Source: Trichinella spiralis
Taxonomy: Eukaryota; Nematoda; Enoplea; Trichinellida; Trichinellidae
Reading direction: 5' to 3'
Length of the DNA stretch: 64,000 bases
Assembly (NCBI GenBank): GCA_000181795.3
Contig: CM012954.1
Coordinates: forward strand, 1,034,715-1,098,714
In this document: positions 35,666-49,139 of the stretch, piece after piece
Position numbering within the stretch: the first letter of the stretch is position 1
Layout: the number at the start of each line of letters is the position of its first letter
The notes under the pieces: model-generated
What the model was told of the DNA's origin: nothing
The model's input: the letters and a program-made list of their open reading frames with translations, nothing else
Databases searched by the model: none
Program-made: the position numbers and the translations under genes

Positions 35666-37854
35666 ATGTCCGTTACTCATCCAGCTTTGAAAAAACTAAA
35701 AGGTAAGAAAATTTGTTGCTTTTGCTTTGCATACAATCGTCAGAATCTGCAGCTGTTTACTAGATTTCATCCGTTCATTTTACGAATTTCCTGATGCAAT
35801 TACCGACAAACATGCAGAATTGAAATCATTCTGCATTGCCGTTGAAAATATCTTATATTTTGGAACTTGCTGTACACACGAGCAGTCTTATTGCAATATT
35901 AAAAAAAAACTATCGCTATTGCAAATAATGCATTTAAAATGTTTAGACAAGCGTGAGAAAACATCAGATATCCTTTGGAATTGCCTGTCGACGTTAGATT
36001 TTTACTACAAAAGACATGAGTAAATTTTACAATTAAATTTGCATTACAATTTCACAAAGGTCAATTATTAAGAATTCCCGCAGCAGTAGAAAACTGTGTA
36101 AAATACGTTCTCAGACGAACCAACGTAGTGAGTGGAATCGGTCGACTAAGACTTGTCATACGTTACGGTCTTCAATACAAAATTTTACATTCAATATTTT
36201 CCATACTCTTACGCAAACCACTGCTGATGAATGTAATGGAAAGAGGCCATTTCATTCAAAAATATGCTTATTAACTGTTGCTGTTGAATTATTGCAGACA
36301 ATTTATGACAACTGCTCTGTAATGGGAGACGATATCTTGGCAGAAATTTTGGTCTCAACATTAGAAGTTTTAAAAAATTGCCGTTTCGAACTCTCACTGA
36401 AGGTAATTTTTTGCTCAAATATAAAAACAATGTTATTTTAAAAAAATATAATATTCTCACTGTTTTCTTGCGAACTGTTCAATTTCAGAATTCCACATTT
36501 CTCGACAAAGATTGGGTGCTTCCCGAGTACAGAATTTATGAATTTGTCCCGTGCGACAAAGTTGGCTTAGACATAAAGTAAGCTGAAAATGAGAATCAAC
36601 CTTCTGTAGTGGACAATTTTTTGATTTTCTAAGATATAACACAAAAAGATTAAAAAAAAATTCATTTCATTTAGACTCATCAAAGGTTACGCATTAGTTC
36701 TGGACGTTGAAGCTGGTTCAGTTGCTGATGAAGATGTATGCCATTTTTAGTAAACTGATTATTTAATTTTCTTAGTTCAATTTCAGTTTAAAATAAAATT
36801 TTTGCAAAACATCTTTCACGTGGATATCAGATTATCATTTATTTAATTAAAATCATAATAAGCCATGATGATAATATGTTATGATTTGCATTTAAAAATC
36901 TCATCTTGGTAAAAAAAAACTTTAGTTTCATTCAAATTCAAATTTTAATTCTGAACTTCACTTTTAAGTTTCAGATAGAGCCTGGAGATATTATAGATGA
37001 AATCTATGGCCAATGCACGTTTAATCTTTCCAAGGGAAAAATTATTCAAATTTTAGATGAATACAAACGCACGCCTGTATACATGAACGTAGTAAAGGTC
37101 AGCATGCCATTGAAAGGGAAATATAATTCTAATTTCAATTTATCAAATTTCAGTGTTTGGACTCGAATGATGAAATTTTTGAACCCCTGCAATTTATCCT
37201 AGAAGATGCAAACCTGAATCCTAATATGTTGCTTGCCAGACGCTTAGAACGTTTAGAAGAGGCAGCAATCGAAAATAACACCAAAAAAAATTTATCACAA
37301 GATGAAGAAAATGACCAAACTGATCACCGCTTCATTGCATCTTACTGCGGCTGCTGCGAAGTAGCCGAAGGAACAGTCTCTGAGCAGATAGGAATTGGCA
37401 TACATGACGTTTCAGCTAAATGTCAACAGGTGAAAAACATCGTTTTAGAAATAAATGTTACAAAAGCTATTTCGTCATTATGCGATACTGGAGAGGTATG
37501 CAGTAACATTTTCAGTAGCTTTCTTTATTCCAATTTAGCATTTCATGAAGATTCTGTTCGAACATACTTTTACGGAGATTGTTAGCTGCGGACGGCGGGT
37601 AGACCATCCAAAGCTTTTCGCATACGTTGTAGGGTGAGTGATTCATTAATATTTCATTCAGTATAAATTTTCCTAATTTTTTAAATAACATACAAAAACT
37701 TTTACTGAATCAGAAAATTTATTACAGAGATTCGTCTTATGCTTTAAAGAAACATTATGTGTGCTATGTTTTCAAATTTGCAAGTGACGAGGAAGTATGC
37801 ACCATGATGGCAGAATTTTCAAAAGGATTCAACAGAATGCATTGGCTAGCTTAA
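35666..37854 (+). CDS. Scaffold protein with RUN, PDZ-like and PTB (PID) domains
   Basis: Exons: 35666-35702, 35764-36019, 36060-36402, 36489-36577, 36675-36735, 36975-37097, 37154-37495, 37539-37633, 37728-37854; phases agree and give 490 residues. The start MSVTHPALKKLK splices to an acceptor at 35763, the only one that keeps frame. Residues 1-212 resemble a RUN domain (ITDKHAELKSFCIAVENILYFG; later LLTVAVELLQTIYDNCSV). Residues about 225-303 are PDZ-like: GYALVLDVEAGSVADED, then IEPGDIIDEIYG. Residues about 340-490 look like a phosphotyrosine-binding fold: HRFIASYCGCCEVAEG, FTEIVSCGRRVDHPKLFAYV, HYVCYVFKFASDEEV, and a helical end. RUN domains usually bind small GTPases and PTB/PDZ domains bind peptide tails, so an adaptor role is inferred. 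I do not recognise a named orthologue. AATAAA at 37889-37894. Confidence 0.82.
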
Positions 37855-37888
37855 AGATTATCTTAAAAATAATTCTAACTTGTCAACG

Positions 37889-37898
37889 AATAAATAAA
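37889..37898 (+). terminator. Polyadenylation signal of the RUN/PDZ/PTB gene
   Basis: Two overlapping AATAAA hexamers begin 35 bases after the stop codon. Confidence 0.7.
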
Positions 37899-38358
37899 AA
37901 CTGTTGAACATTGAAACTTCCATTTTAATATTCACCCATAACGCTTATAATTGACGTTGTGAACGCAGACATATGTTACATGGCCTAAAGCGGCTGAAAA
38001 TGTAATTTTATAAACCAAGGTGAAACATTATTATTATTATTGCACATTAAAAAACAAAATCAGTCAAATGAAACAGTTAACTGCTGCATTCTGACATTTT
38101 GAAAAGAAGCTTTTCATTTAAACATTAATATTATATCAAAATATAAATGCACTGACAGCTTGAAAGATCATCACTATCCAAACAATGATAATAACTGAGC
38201 GGTGTTTATTGAAGTAGATTTTAAATTTACTTTCATTCCGCAGATGGCAAACTTCAGACTACAAAATGATCATTTTGCAAGCGGTAAAATCAATAAACAG
38301 CTTCCGTAACTAGGCGACACAAAATACACACAAAACATGCTTTGCAAAAGTTACTGCC

Positions 38359-40897
38359 ATGCAACCACACGTTTCACCACTCATGCTACAATTAATTAAC
38401 TTCACTGAACTTATCATAGCCGTGACATGTGCTGCTTTTGTCACAGGTAAGACTTTATGATAGTTTTTTTTTCATTGTTAAAACGTTCATAAGAAATTTC
38501 TAGCTGACAAACTGTCAATGATCTTAATTGAATTGTGATTCAAACTGTTTATATGCTTCAGACTGCCTACCTGTAAACGAAGACCTATTATGCAATAATT
38601 ATTTAAATGCAAGATTAATTAAGCAATGTGATCGCAGGTAAATTATCTGTTTTTTCCTCAAGTATTTTGCACCAACCTTAAGCATTTACAGAAATAACTA
38701 TTTCAGAAATACAAACTGCCCCTCTGCAAATCCACTGTGCACAGTTTATGACAATTCAAATCAAAATGCAAATAAAGATGATTCAAACATGGAACGTATA
38801 ATGAACATTGAACAATATGAACATTATTCGAATTTCAAAAAAGTAAACAAAAAAAGTCAACAGTATTCTGATGAACAACCAATTGATCAAAAAATTCCAG
38901 ATAAATATACCGTAAGCTATGTAGTGTATAATAGTATAATAATGATTTGATTCAATCATGACAATAATTTAATTTTAGCTCTTTTTAGAAAGAAACCCCA
39001 CTATTGGCCGTTTCAGAACAAGATGAATTATTCTATTTTGTTTTTCCACGACCCTTTTTGTCAAACAATTGCAACTATGATTCTACTTCTGGTAAATTCT
39101 TTTCCAATCTTTCATATGCATGTATCAGAATTTTAGCTTTTCAGAATTTTTGCATAATGAAAAGCACCTCTGCACAGAAAATACCAATAATCTTCAGAAA
39201 CGCTGCGAAACGGAAAGGACTTTATCTGCAAGTTTCTTTTATAAAGGCTATCGACTTTTGAAGGTATTTGCTTTTACTCTACGCTCTCATCAAGACAAAT
39301 TGCTTCAAAGTAAATAAGATAAACATATTTACATAATTAAATAACAAATTGAACTCTACCTCAAATCAACTGTAAAATCATAAAAACAAAATTTCCAAGC
39401 ACGTAAACTGTAAGTTTGGGCATATTAAAATTTTCAATGCCAAATTAATTAATGTTCTCAAAAAAATATGATATTACAGATAAAATCTTGGTATTTTTCA
39501 GTCACCAAAATTTCTAAAAGAAAATGTCGTCACGAGGAATACTTTCGCAGACAAAAGTATGAAATAATTGTAAAGTTAATGTTTCATTCCCATTATGCTA
39601 TTTCAGATAATTTTAAATCTTTATACAACAATTCTATCACTGTACCAATAACACTGTGGAATGGTCTGACAAACAGAAGTAAAACGCGAAATATACGATT
39701 TCATAATCATGATTCTAATAAGGATTCATATTTTGATTCATCGAAAAACATTTGCCACAATGTGGCTCTAAAAGTAAGTCACCCTTTTTTAATTATTGAA
39801 TAATAAAAATAATTTAAAGGTTGATTTTACAATCAAAGTCAGCATAGACAATTTGATCGATGAAGCGTATGTTGTTGTGAGAACCGGTGATGTGGAGGCA
39901 AACAGTAGCACTACCTTTTCGCGGCAATTTTCCATAGAATATAAAACGTCTGATTATGTATGTAATATAATTTCATTTGTTTAATATTAAATGCAACGTT
40001 CATGTACAGATGAATGAAAACGTCCAAAACACAAATGAAGGATACAGTGTAGGATCAGAGATTGCTCTTCTGACAGAAGAAATTAAAGAAAATACAATTC
40101 CTAATTTAAAAATTTTGGATACCTTTTTACCAAAATCAGATGGACTTTGCAAAAATGCAAATCGCATTAACATCCGATTTGGTTATACTACCATAGCAGC
40201 ATGTTTTTTGGAGTAAAGATGATAATACTGACACATGCTATTTGTTTAACTACTATATACTTGTTTTAGATTTCCAAAACAACTGAATTCAACCAGCTGC
40301 AAAACTTTTCAAGAATCAATTGACAATTACATATATTTCAATGCATCTTTTTGGAAACTTTCAAGCACTTATACCGCTTCAGAGAATAGCAACGAAAATT
40401 GGATTCCAATATTATATGGCAGTAGAATACCAAGTCAGGTAACGAACAATTTGCTTAAAAATATACGAATGCTTTAAAGTACATTTTAACCTTATAATTC
40501 TCAAGAAAAACAATTTTTAAATAATCTCAACTGCTTGAACTTTACAGCAGGTCAAGTTTGAAAATGGTCAGTGCCAAAATATTGTACTTAAAGCTACTTT
40601 TGAAATATTGGTTATCAAAGCAGGCTCTTCTGCCAATCCAAAAGTTACAATTATAGGCGCATCCGTAAAACCGGATGCATATTACAATCTCCCTCCAAAG
40701 GTAAATGGTAAAACAATGAGAAGTTACTACTTACAAACTGATTATGAATTAAATAGGTACAAAGTCCAATACACGGCTCTTTACATAATGAAAGAAAATA
40801 TACTATCCAGCTCACTGTAAGCTTCAATGAAATCAAGAGACCAGACAAAGCAGAAGAAAATGTTTTCAACATTATATTGAAAAAACTTGGATGGTGA
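38359..40897 (+). CDS. TCTN: Tectonic (ciliary transition-zone, MKS-module protein)
   Basis: Tectonics are secreted or membrane-associated proteins of the ciliary transition zone that work with the MKS/B9 complex. Exons: 38359-38446, 38562-38637, 38707-38911, 38989-39091, 39145-39263, 39502-39556, 39607-39773, 39820-39957, 40010-40212, 40270-40438, 40548-40700, 40757-40897; phases match and give 538 residues, against about 590 in human TCTN1. The N-terminus has a hydrophobic signal-like segment (ELIIAVTCAAFVT). Family features by eye: a Cys-rich start, a GYSVGSEIAL segment where the family has GYxxGxP, INIRFGYTTIAACFLEF, WIPILYG, AGSSANPKVTIIGASV (family: GSLLNPQAKI), and a final beta-strand TIQLTVSFNEI. 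The long middle is divergent and rich in Asn/Ser. In a nematode this should act in ciliated sensory neurons (inference). It starts 504 bases after the preceding stop. Confidence 0.85.
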
Positions 40898-42063
40898 AAT
40901 AAGGCTCTGTTACTACTAATTTGCCAGCTACAACAGTTTCCATTGGAAAGCTGCAAAATCTAAACTGCTCAAGACATCGTGATATCTCAATGTTCAATTC
41001 TTATTTATAACTGATGCATTTGCATAGGCTTAACAATGATTATTGCTTAACATTACCAGAATTTGTTTCAAATAAAATCGAATGGAAAATTCATGATTTA
41101 TAAATTGCATTTTTTTAGTAATCATATAAAAATGTAAAAATATAATTTGTTGCCTACCTGACATCGCTTCGTTAAGTGACGCTGAATTGTAATATGCGGT
41201 GAAAATACTGAGCCAAGAGAAAAACTATTTTTCAATCATAATCAGCACGGTTGTTCAATCGACAGCAACCAACAACGACCAAATGCTTCCTAGAAAATGG
41301 ATTGTTTATGTTATGCAAATTATACTAACATTGATAAACTAATCCGCTGAAGAGCTAGTAATTATCTTTAACGCATTTCATCGATGATAAGCTAAGCACA
41401 GAAAACGTGATGTCATTTCAACAAGTGTACACGAGTCCATTGTTCATTTGAAAGAGTTCGTTGCATAGAGCTTCTTTTTAACAGATAAAATTTTTACGAG
41501 CAGTTTTAAACTAAAAGTAAGCAATGAGCTCCAAAAATTACAATAACTCAAAAATTAATTTATAAATATTATATAAAGTACATTTTCAAAGCTTACTTTC
41601 ATATTAACCAACTTGAAATTAACATTGATGATTACTGCGCTTAAAGTTGTAATATTGTACTTGATTATCAAACATTACTATCGTCGTGTGAGATTGTTTC
41701 GATTTTTGAAAGTGGTTCAAATTAATCAAATATTTATTATTATTTGGCATTTTTAAATCAGGAAAAATTATGATTAATTGTATAGATATTACTGTAAGAA
41801 TGTGATTGTTTACAAAACTTTGAGCAGGAAACAATTTCTATGTAAGATATTAAACGCATAATGGCTTGATTTCCAAGTAAGACGTTCTCATAAAACAGAA
41901 AATAGCTCGTCGTAGATGAATAATAGATTTTTGTTTCAATATTCAGCTGCAACTTCTGTTAAATCGAAAAGTTGAAACCAAATTAATGCTGCATTATTTT
42001 CTTAAAATGCTTTTCAGCACACGCGAAAGAAGCTCAGAGTTAGTTATCCGCTGATCAGCAACC
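40898..42063. other. Spacer between tectonic and METTL1
   Basis: The tectonic 3' UTR with its AATAAA occupies the left part. The rest is AT-rich with short ORFs of no domain character. Its right end should hold METTL1 promoter or leader sequence. Confidence 0.6.
41071..41076 (+). terminator. Polyadenylation signal of the tectonic gene
   Basis: AATAAA located 174 bases after the tectonic stop codon. Confidence 0.55.
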
Positions 42064-43228
<1,165 letters not shown>

Positions 43229-43277
43229 CTTCCTGATACAGTTTTGTTTTACGCTTTATGTTGTGCGGTTTTAGCGG

Positions 43278-43283
43278 AATAAA
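43278..43283 (+). terminator. Polyadenylation signal of METTL1
   Basis: AATAAA 50 bases after the METTL1 stop codon. Confidence 0.7.
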
Positions 43284-43383
43284 ATTCAAACATTGCTTAG
43301 CATTGGAAAAACAGTCAGATGATAATCGTAAAAATAAGCTTACTTAATTTCGCCGTAAAGTTAAGCTGCATGTGACCGCGTTG

Positions 43384-43434
43384 TGTTGTACTGTATTGTA
43401 CTGTACAGTACCGTATTGTATTGTATCGTTGTGT
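43384..43434. repeat. Imperfect GTATT/GTACT short tandem repeat
   Basis: About ten 5-base units (TGTAT, TGTAC, CGTAT variants) in the convergent spacer between METTL1 and ADAM17. The middle TGTACAGTACC can pair with itself. Confidence 0.7.
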
Positions 43435-43886
43435 ATGAATTAATGCAGTCTTTTGCTTCTAATTGTCCCTTCTATACTTTATGCCCACGGATGCCTTTAC
43501 ATTGAACTTAGGATGAATGTTAACTTTTTAACTGAATCTATTGAAAGCGAGGTAGGGCTGAAAAAAAATAAATCGATTACTGATTGAAAAATTTTTTAAT
43601 TTAAAAATTTTCATGCTTCTTTTGCTTTTTGCATCAAGTAGACAAGTGAAGAAATCAAGAGAAGGAGAGATCACTTTTCTATTTTTTAAATTAAATACAA
43701 AAAATATATTAACCCGTGCTACGCATGCATCACTTAACATGACAACAAGAAACAATTTCATGCAACATAAATTTAGCAAATTATTTTAAAATGAAAAACA
43801 AATTAGTAAAAAGATTCATCAAATTCTAAATAAATTATTACATAATATAAATAAATTTTTCTTCACTGGATTGAACTGAATCAATT

Positions 43887-46800
43887 CTAAAATTTCTGAT
43901 CCACATGTTGCAGACCTTCAACAATGCGCACTCTTTTCTTCGAATCAACCAGATTGTTGCTGAAAATCCAGCTAATTTCACGTTCGTAATCTAAACTTGC
44001 TTCGCGATCCTATAAAGCAAAAAAAAATTACATAACTATGGACAAACAATGAAAGGTGAAATGAACAATGTACTTACAATAGAGTTGACAAATATGCTCA
44101 CTGGAATCCAGATGCAAAGAGTTAAGATTGCCACAGTTCCCACCATGTTGTTTTTGATGAATTTTACTTAAACAGCAATAAAAATTTTACATAAGCAATC
44201 AAAACAAGCAAAAAATAAATAAATCGATTACTGAAAGAATTAATATCCCATTTGTCGATTATGTTCCAGATGTGTTCAATAAGATCCTGCACTTCACGTA
44301 TGCACGTGCCATTGGAACAGTAACCATGTATACAACGCGTGCCATCTTTCAAAAGTTTCGGTTTGTCAAAATTTTTTTGAATAAATGGCCGGCATTCGTT
44401 GCTAATTTTCGATCGACAGCAACGAAAACAAGATTCAGTTTCTAAAATTGAAACAACAACACAAGGAATTAAGTATACTGAAGAAAATTTCCATAAACTA
44501 ACTTACCATTTTCACATATACAAGGCTTCATGTTGATATTCTTCTTTTCACAAAACGACACACATTCTCCATTCTGACATTCACCTCTAGAAGAGCAAAA
44601 TTAAAAATTAAAAAAATTCATTAATTTAAAAAATTGACTTTCCATGGGACTTACTCGTCCAAGCATGGCGTACCGTCTGCAGTTGCATTTGCGGTTGGAC
44701 ATTCGGCACTTTTTCCACTAAAATAAAAAATGCGAAAATAATTTCACTTATCAGGCAGTATAAGGCCTATATATATATAAGAAATATTATAAATCACTTC
44801 ATAGCATAACTATGTACGTACTTGCAAACAGAATTTTCCTTGCAACTGTTCAGATCAGACTTGCGACAAATTTCTCCAGCTGGCAAATATTGACAAGAAG
44901 AAGAACAGCAGAGTGAGTTCAACGGACTAAATTAAATATTCTTTTTATTTTTCATATTAAAAAAGCAATAATAAATAAACTATTTCTAGATAATACGTAC
45001 CTGCATACTGCATTCGGCTTGAATTTGCAATCTGATGAGCAGCAACGATCGTTGCCGGCACCATCTTTTGGCAAACCCACATCACAATCTTCGCCAGGTT
45101 CAACTCTTTGATTGCCGCAAAATGTGTGCTCAATTTCTGAAAATTAAATGAAATAATACATGCAAAAAGTAAAAATTTTTAAATCACGTAATTAGCTCAC
45201 CAGTAAAGCAAATGCTGCTTTTCGCTTGCAGTACTCTTTTAATACTGCGCTTGCTACATGGAGAAAAGATCTACAAAAGAACTGTTTCACTTAGTCTTTT
45301 ATAAAATGCATCCCTACTTTGTTGTTCTGGTCATAACCACTGACAGAATAAGTGAACATGATGTAAGGTCCGCCAGCACTGCTTACTGGCGAACATTCTA
45401 GTGATGCAGGATCGTGGGGACTACCCCAATTGTGACCAAATTCTAAATTTCGCATCAAAATTTACCTTTATACTATACACGCATACTACATATATATATG
45501 ATATAAATCCTACCGTGCGCAGTGACAATATCTGCTTCCCTAGTTATTACTGGACCACCATAACTGCTTCTGGCACTACTCAACGCTGTATTAAAATACA
45601 CGAGCTTGTTTTGAATATAAGTTCCTGAAATGGGAACAAAAACTTTTGAAAAAGAAAATTCTTACCACTATTGCACTGGGTAAAAATCTGTTTAACAATA
45701 AATTATTTTCAAATTCATTAAAAAAATGTAATACTCAAAGCTGATGAATAAATATACAAACATGTATGATATAATATAAATTGAATCCTGAACCCTCAAT
45801 AATAATATGAATAATACAAGAAACTAATTTACCTTCGCTACATATACCACCAGAAGTACCAAGTTTAGGAGAAGCTATATATCCAAGTCCAAGAACTCCA
45901 TTGCTAAATGGCTGAGCAGTAAACAAATGCACTAAACAATAGTCAGGGCTACCCTCTGCGTATGAAAATGCCTAAATTCATTCAAATGAGAAAAAAATAA
46001 TAAAATCGATTTAATCTAAATAATATTAACCAAAACAATACCTGTAAAAGACGGCCAACATCAAATTTTGTAATATTAGAATTGTAATGGTCTGCAATTT
46101 TGGTAGGAGATGTGTGCACCAAAATATTCTTGATCACAAAGCCAATATCAGTAAAACCATCGTCACTTTCGTTGTCTCGCCAAACTGTTCGAGTGTAGAT
46201 TGAGTTTACTCGATCAATCAAATTAATCTAAACAAATTAATTTTTAAAATTATTTTTAAACGTTAAAAATTATTTTTTATAAAACACAATTAATTATTCA
46301 TAACAATAATAAAAAAAGAGCAACTAATTTTCTCCAATCACATTTTTCACCTTCACGAAATTATAAATTATTCCATTATGAAAATTTTATTCATATCATT
46401 GCTTACTGTAATATTCTGTTACGAAAGAATCGTTCAAAATACTTCCTTTATTCTGTACGTGATTTTCTTTCTACAGTGATGAGACAATATGCAACAGAAT
46501 AAGAAAAACGAAAAATTCCAAACATTTTAATTTAGATTAGGAAAAAAATAGCAGACGTGATTAAAATACCCATTATTTTTGGAAAGTTAAAGCTAATTAA
46601 ATTAAGCTTATTAAAAACATAAGACTCCACTTTAGTAAGAAACGTTCATTCGCCTATAGATGAATTCAAAAGAAGAAGAAGAAGAAGAACTTAAAATACA
46701 ATTTATAATATACCCCATTTTTTCAACTTTTCATCATCACATCATCGTCACCTCCTAGAGGTTCCTTTTGCTGTTGTTCCTTCCTACTGTTGGCGCTTGT

Positions 46801-49139
46801 ACGATTGGCCAGCTTTTTCGCTACCTTTGGAACGACAGATAATGATCAACAGAGCCAGAACAATGATTAAAGTGCATCAATATGTCAATCGAACCAATTG
46901 AAATGCAAAATACATATATTTTAAAATAAAAAAACTGATAACAAATAAAAACAAAATGCAAATAGCATGCAATATTCAAGCAACTTCAATAATAAAATTT
47001 CTTTCTGTGCACATTAAAGAAGCATGCATCATTTGCAAAAAGAATCAACCAACTAATATCAACAGATGCAAAATCAAATCAAAGCAAGCGAAATATGTCG
47101 AAAATTAACGAGAAATATTATTTAAAAACTGAATCCTAAACACATTTTCTCATTTTAATAAATAGATCATTTTTCGTGATTACGTTGAAAAAAATCCACA
47201 CAGACACACAGACACACACACACACACACTGCATGCTTAAAAATTCATAAATTTAAATTTTAATATTTTTTGTTATTTTCAAGCAAAGCAAAATTCTCAC
47301 TCGAACTTTAGGAAAAAAATTAATCATCTCAATGTTGTTCAAATTAACAAAGCACACAGTAACTGGTTAAAATAATCGATAATCAATATTCATTAAAGAG
47401 GGAAATTTTTTCAATAATTATACCACAAAGAACTTACCAAATAACGAACAGTCGTAGCAGTGCTGGATCCTCCTACTTCTCGATAAAAGTGATAGTCCGC
47501 AACAAGCTTCAAAGAACATCGATTTTTAACATTTTGCCAATTGTCCAACGCCTGTCTCTTTTGCAGTGTTCGAAATGAATCATTGGCAAAATATGGTTCT
47601 ACTTCTTCCAAATCTAAAATGATTCAAATAATCAAAATAATAAATATTACTATTATAAATACAGCAGTTTAGTTTATAATATCAACACAATATCATTTCA
47701 TGCTGAGTACTATAAATATCATCAGTTCATTTTAATACTAGAGTTACTCACTTGAATAATAATCGACTCCACAAAAGGGACGAGCATTATGACCATTGTT
47801 AATGATGTCTGAAGCACGATATACAATATTCAATGAATAGTCACTGCTAGGGATATGCCTCCACGCGGGCTATAAATTTAAAAATTATTTTATGTGCCGT
47901 AAATAAAAAATATGGCACAAAATCACCTCGATCATGTATACTTCAGCAGGAGTCCAAATAGACGCTGTCATTGAACCATTTGAATCAATGTGCGCATTTA
48001 CCATTGAAAACTTCTCACCTAATTATTTTTTAGGGTCACATCATAAATTTCAATTTATAATCCATATATGAAATCTATTCATTATAGAAAAATGTATGCA
48101 ACGAAATGAATAGTCGTGACTGTTGCGCATATTAATGCTATTTGTTTTATTTCTCTCATAAATTCATTCATGAAACAGTATTTTTTCTTTTGATTTATTT
48201 GTAACTATTAATCAAGAAATATAAAACGCACGCTCAATTATCATTTCACGGCATTTTATTTAAGTTTCATCCTTCGCAATTTACTTGACTATATACATAT
48301 ATATATACATATATTTGTACCTCATTTTCACTTTACCGTAATCTACACTATAAAGTTAGTTTTACTCTTCATCAATTTTATTTTGCAACTGCTTCTTTTC
48401 TTACTTCGAAATTTGTATAAATAAAAATTTTTAATAAAGAACTTAAACTGAAAAGTATATTTAAATTTTAGTTTAATTTTATCAGTACCCACATAGTATA
48501 CTCAAAAGCTAACACAAAAAACGAAATACCATTGCATTACGTTTATCTGAATCTGAAATGAGACGAAACACATGCATCCCATTTATTATTATACTGAACA
48601 AAGATAAAAATTTAAACTCATTCATTGCATTCAATGAAACTTAATAAGCAAAAGTTTTGTTAATTAAATCTGAATTCAAAAAGCAACTTACCAAAAACAC
48701 GTCCAGCATAAAATTCATTTGGATCTATACCAAAATGCATAGACTGTCCATTTGAATCAATTACGTAGGCTTTGAAATTGGATGCAAGCAAACTTTCCTT
48801 TACGGAAAGAAATATTCGAAAATCCCTACAAAGGAAATTTTCAAATTCTTGTTTCCATGTAAACGAGTTACCTTCTGAAGGCATGAAATATTAATTCTTT
48901 CGATTCTTTAAAGTTTTTTGAGCTGTCTAGCCAACGCTTATGAACAGTTTTGCCCGCTAAGCTGAGATCTAAGAATTCATAATCGCGCAGCACTTGTTTC
49001 AGATTGGCTAAAAAATTAATAAAAGAACCTCACAGTTAACTTATCAACTACTCTACACTATAAATGTCTTACCGCAATCGACTTTTAAGAAGCGAGTGCT
49101 GAAGAAGATCAAAAGGACAATTTGGACGTACGGAAGCAT
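43887..49139 (-). CDS. ADAM17: ADAM17/TACE-type membrane metalloprotease
   Basis: A sheddase that cuts the ectodomains of membrane proteins. Exons in order: 49073-49139, 48872-49007, 48692-48825, 47927-48018, 47752-47869, 47438-47613, 46042-46227, 45833-45971, 45514-45624, 45318-45442, 45201-45270, 45001-45136, 44822-44926, 44655-44717, 44507-44586, 44232-44441, 44078-44166, 43887-44009; phases agree and give 719 residues. Visible: signal peptide [13 protein letters not shown], prodomain with cysteine switch RPFCGVDYY, a KR pair before the catalytic domain, zinc motif [12 protein letters not shown] at about 386-397, the Met-turn YSVSGYD, a disintegrin region ([26 protein letters not shown]), a Cys-rich membrane-proximal region with [15 protein letters not shown], a TM segment ([20 protein letters not shown]) and a tail of only about 40 residues. 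The VQD-IE-W-ID-IN-F stretch and the TM are ADAM17-specific rather than ADAM10. Confidence 0.95.
46228..47437 (-). other. ADAM17 intron (1.2 kb) with a CA repeat
   Basis: Largest ADAM17 intron, between the exon ending ATTVRYL and the exon starting [11 protein letters not shown]. It is AT-rich and contains the CA/GACA repeat at 47197-47229. No coding content is seen. Confidence 0.7.
47197..47229. repeat. (CA)n microsatellite with GACACA interruptions
   Basis: About 33 bases of CA dinucleotides interrupted by CAGACA, inside an ADAM17 intron. Confidence 0.8.

Noticed and set aside
35727..36023. ORF beginning at 35727 as the start of the RUN gene
   Set aside because: Its first codon is TTG. The ATG exon 35666-35702 joins in frame to an acceptor at 35763 and gives a better RUN N-terminus.
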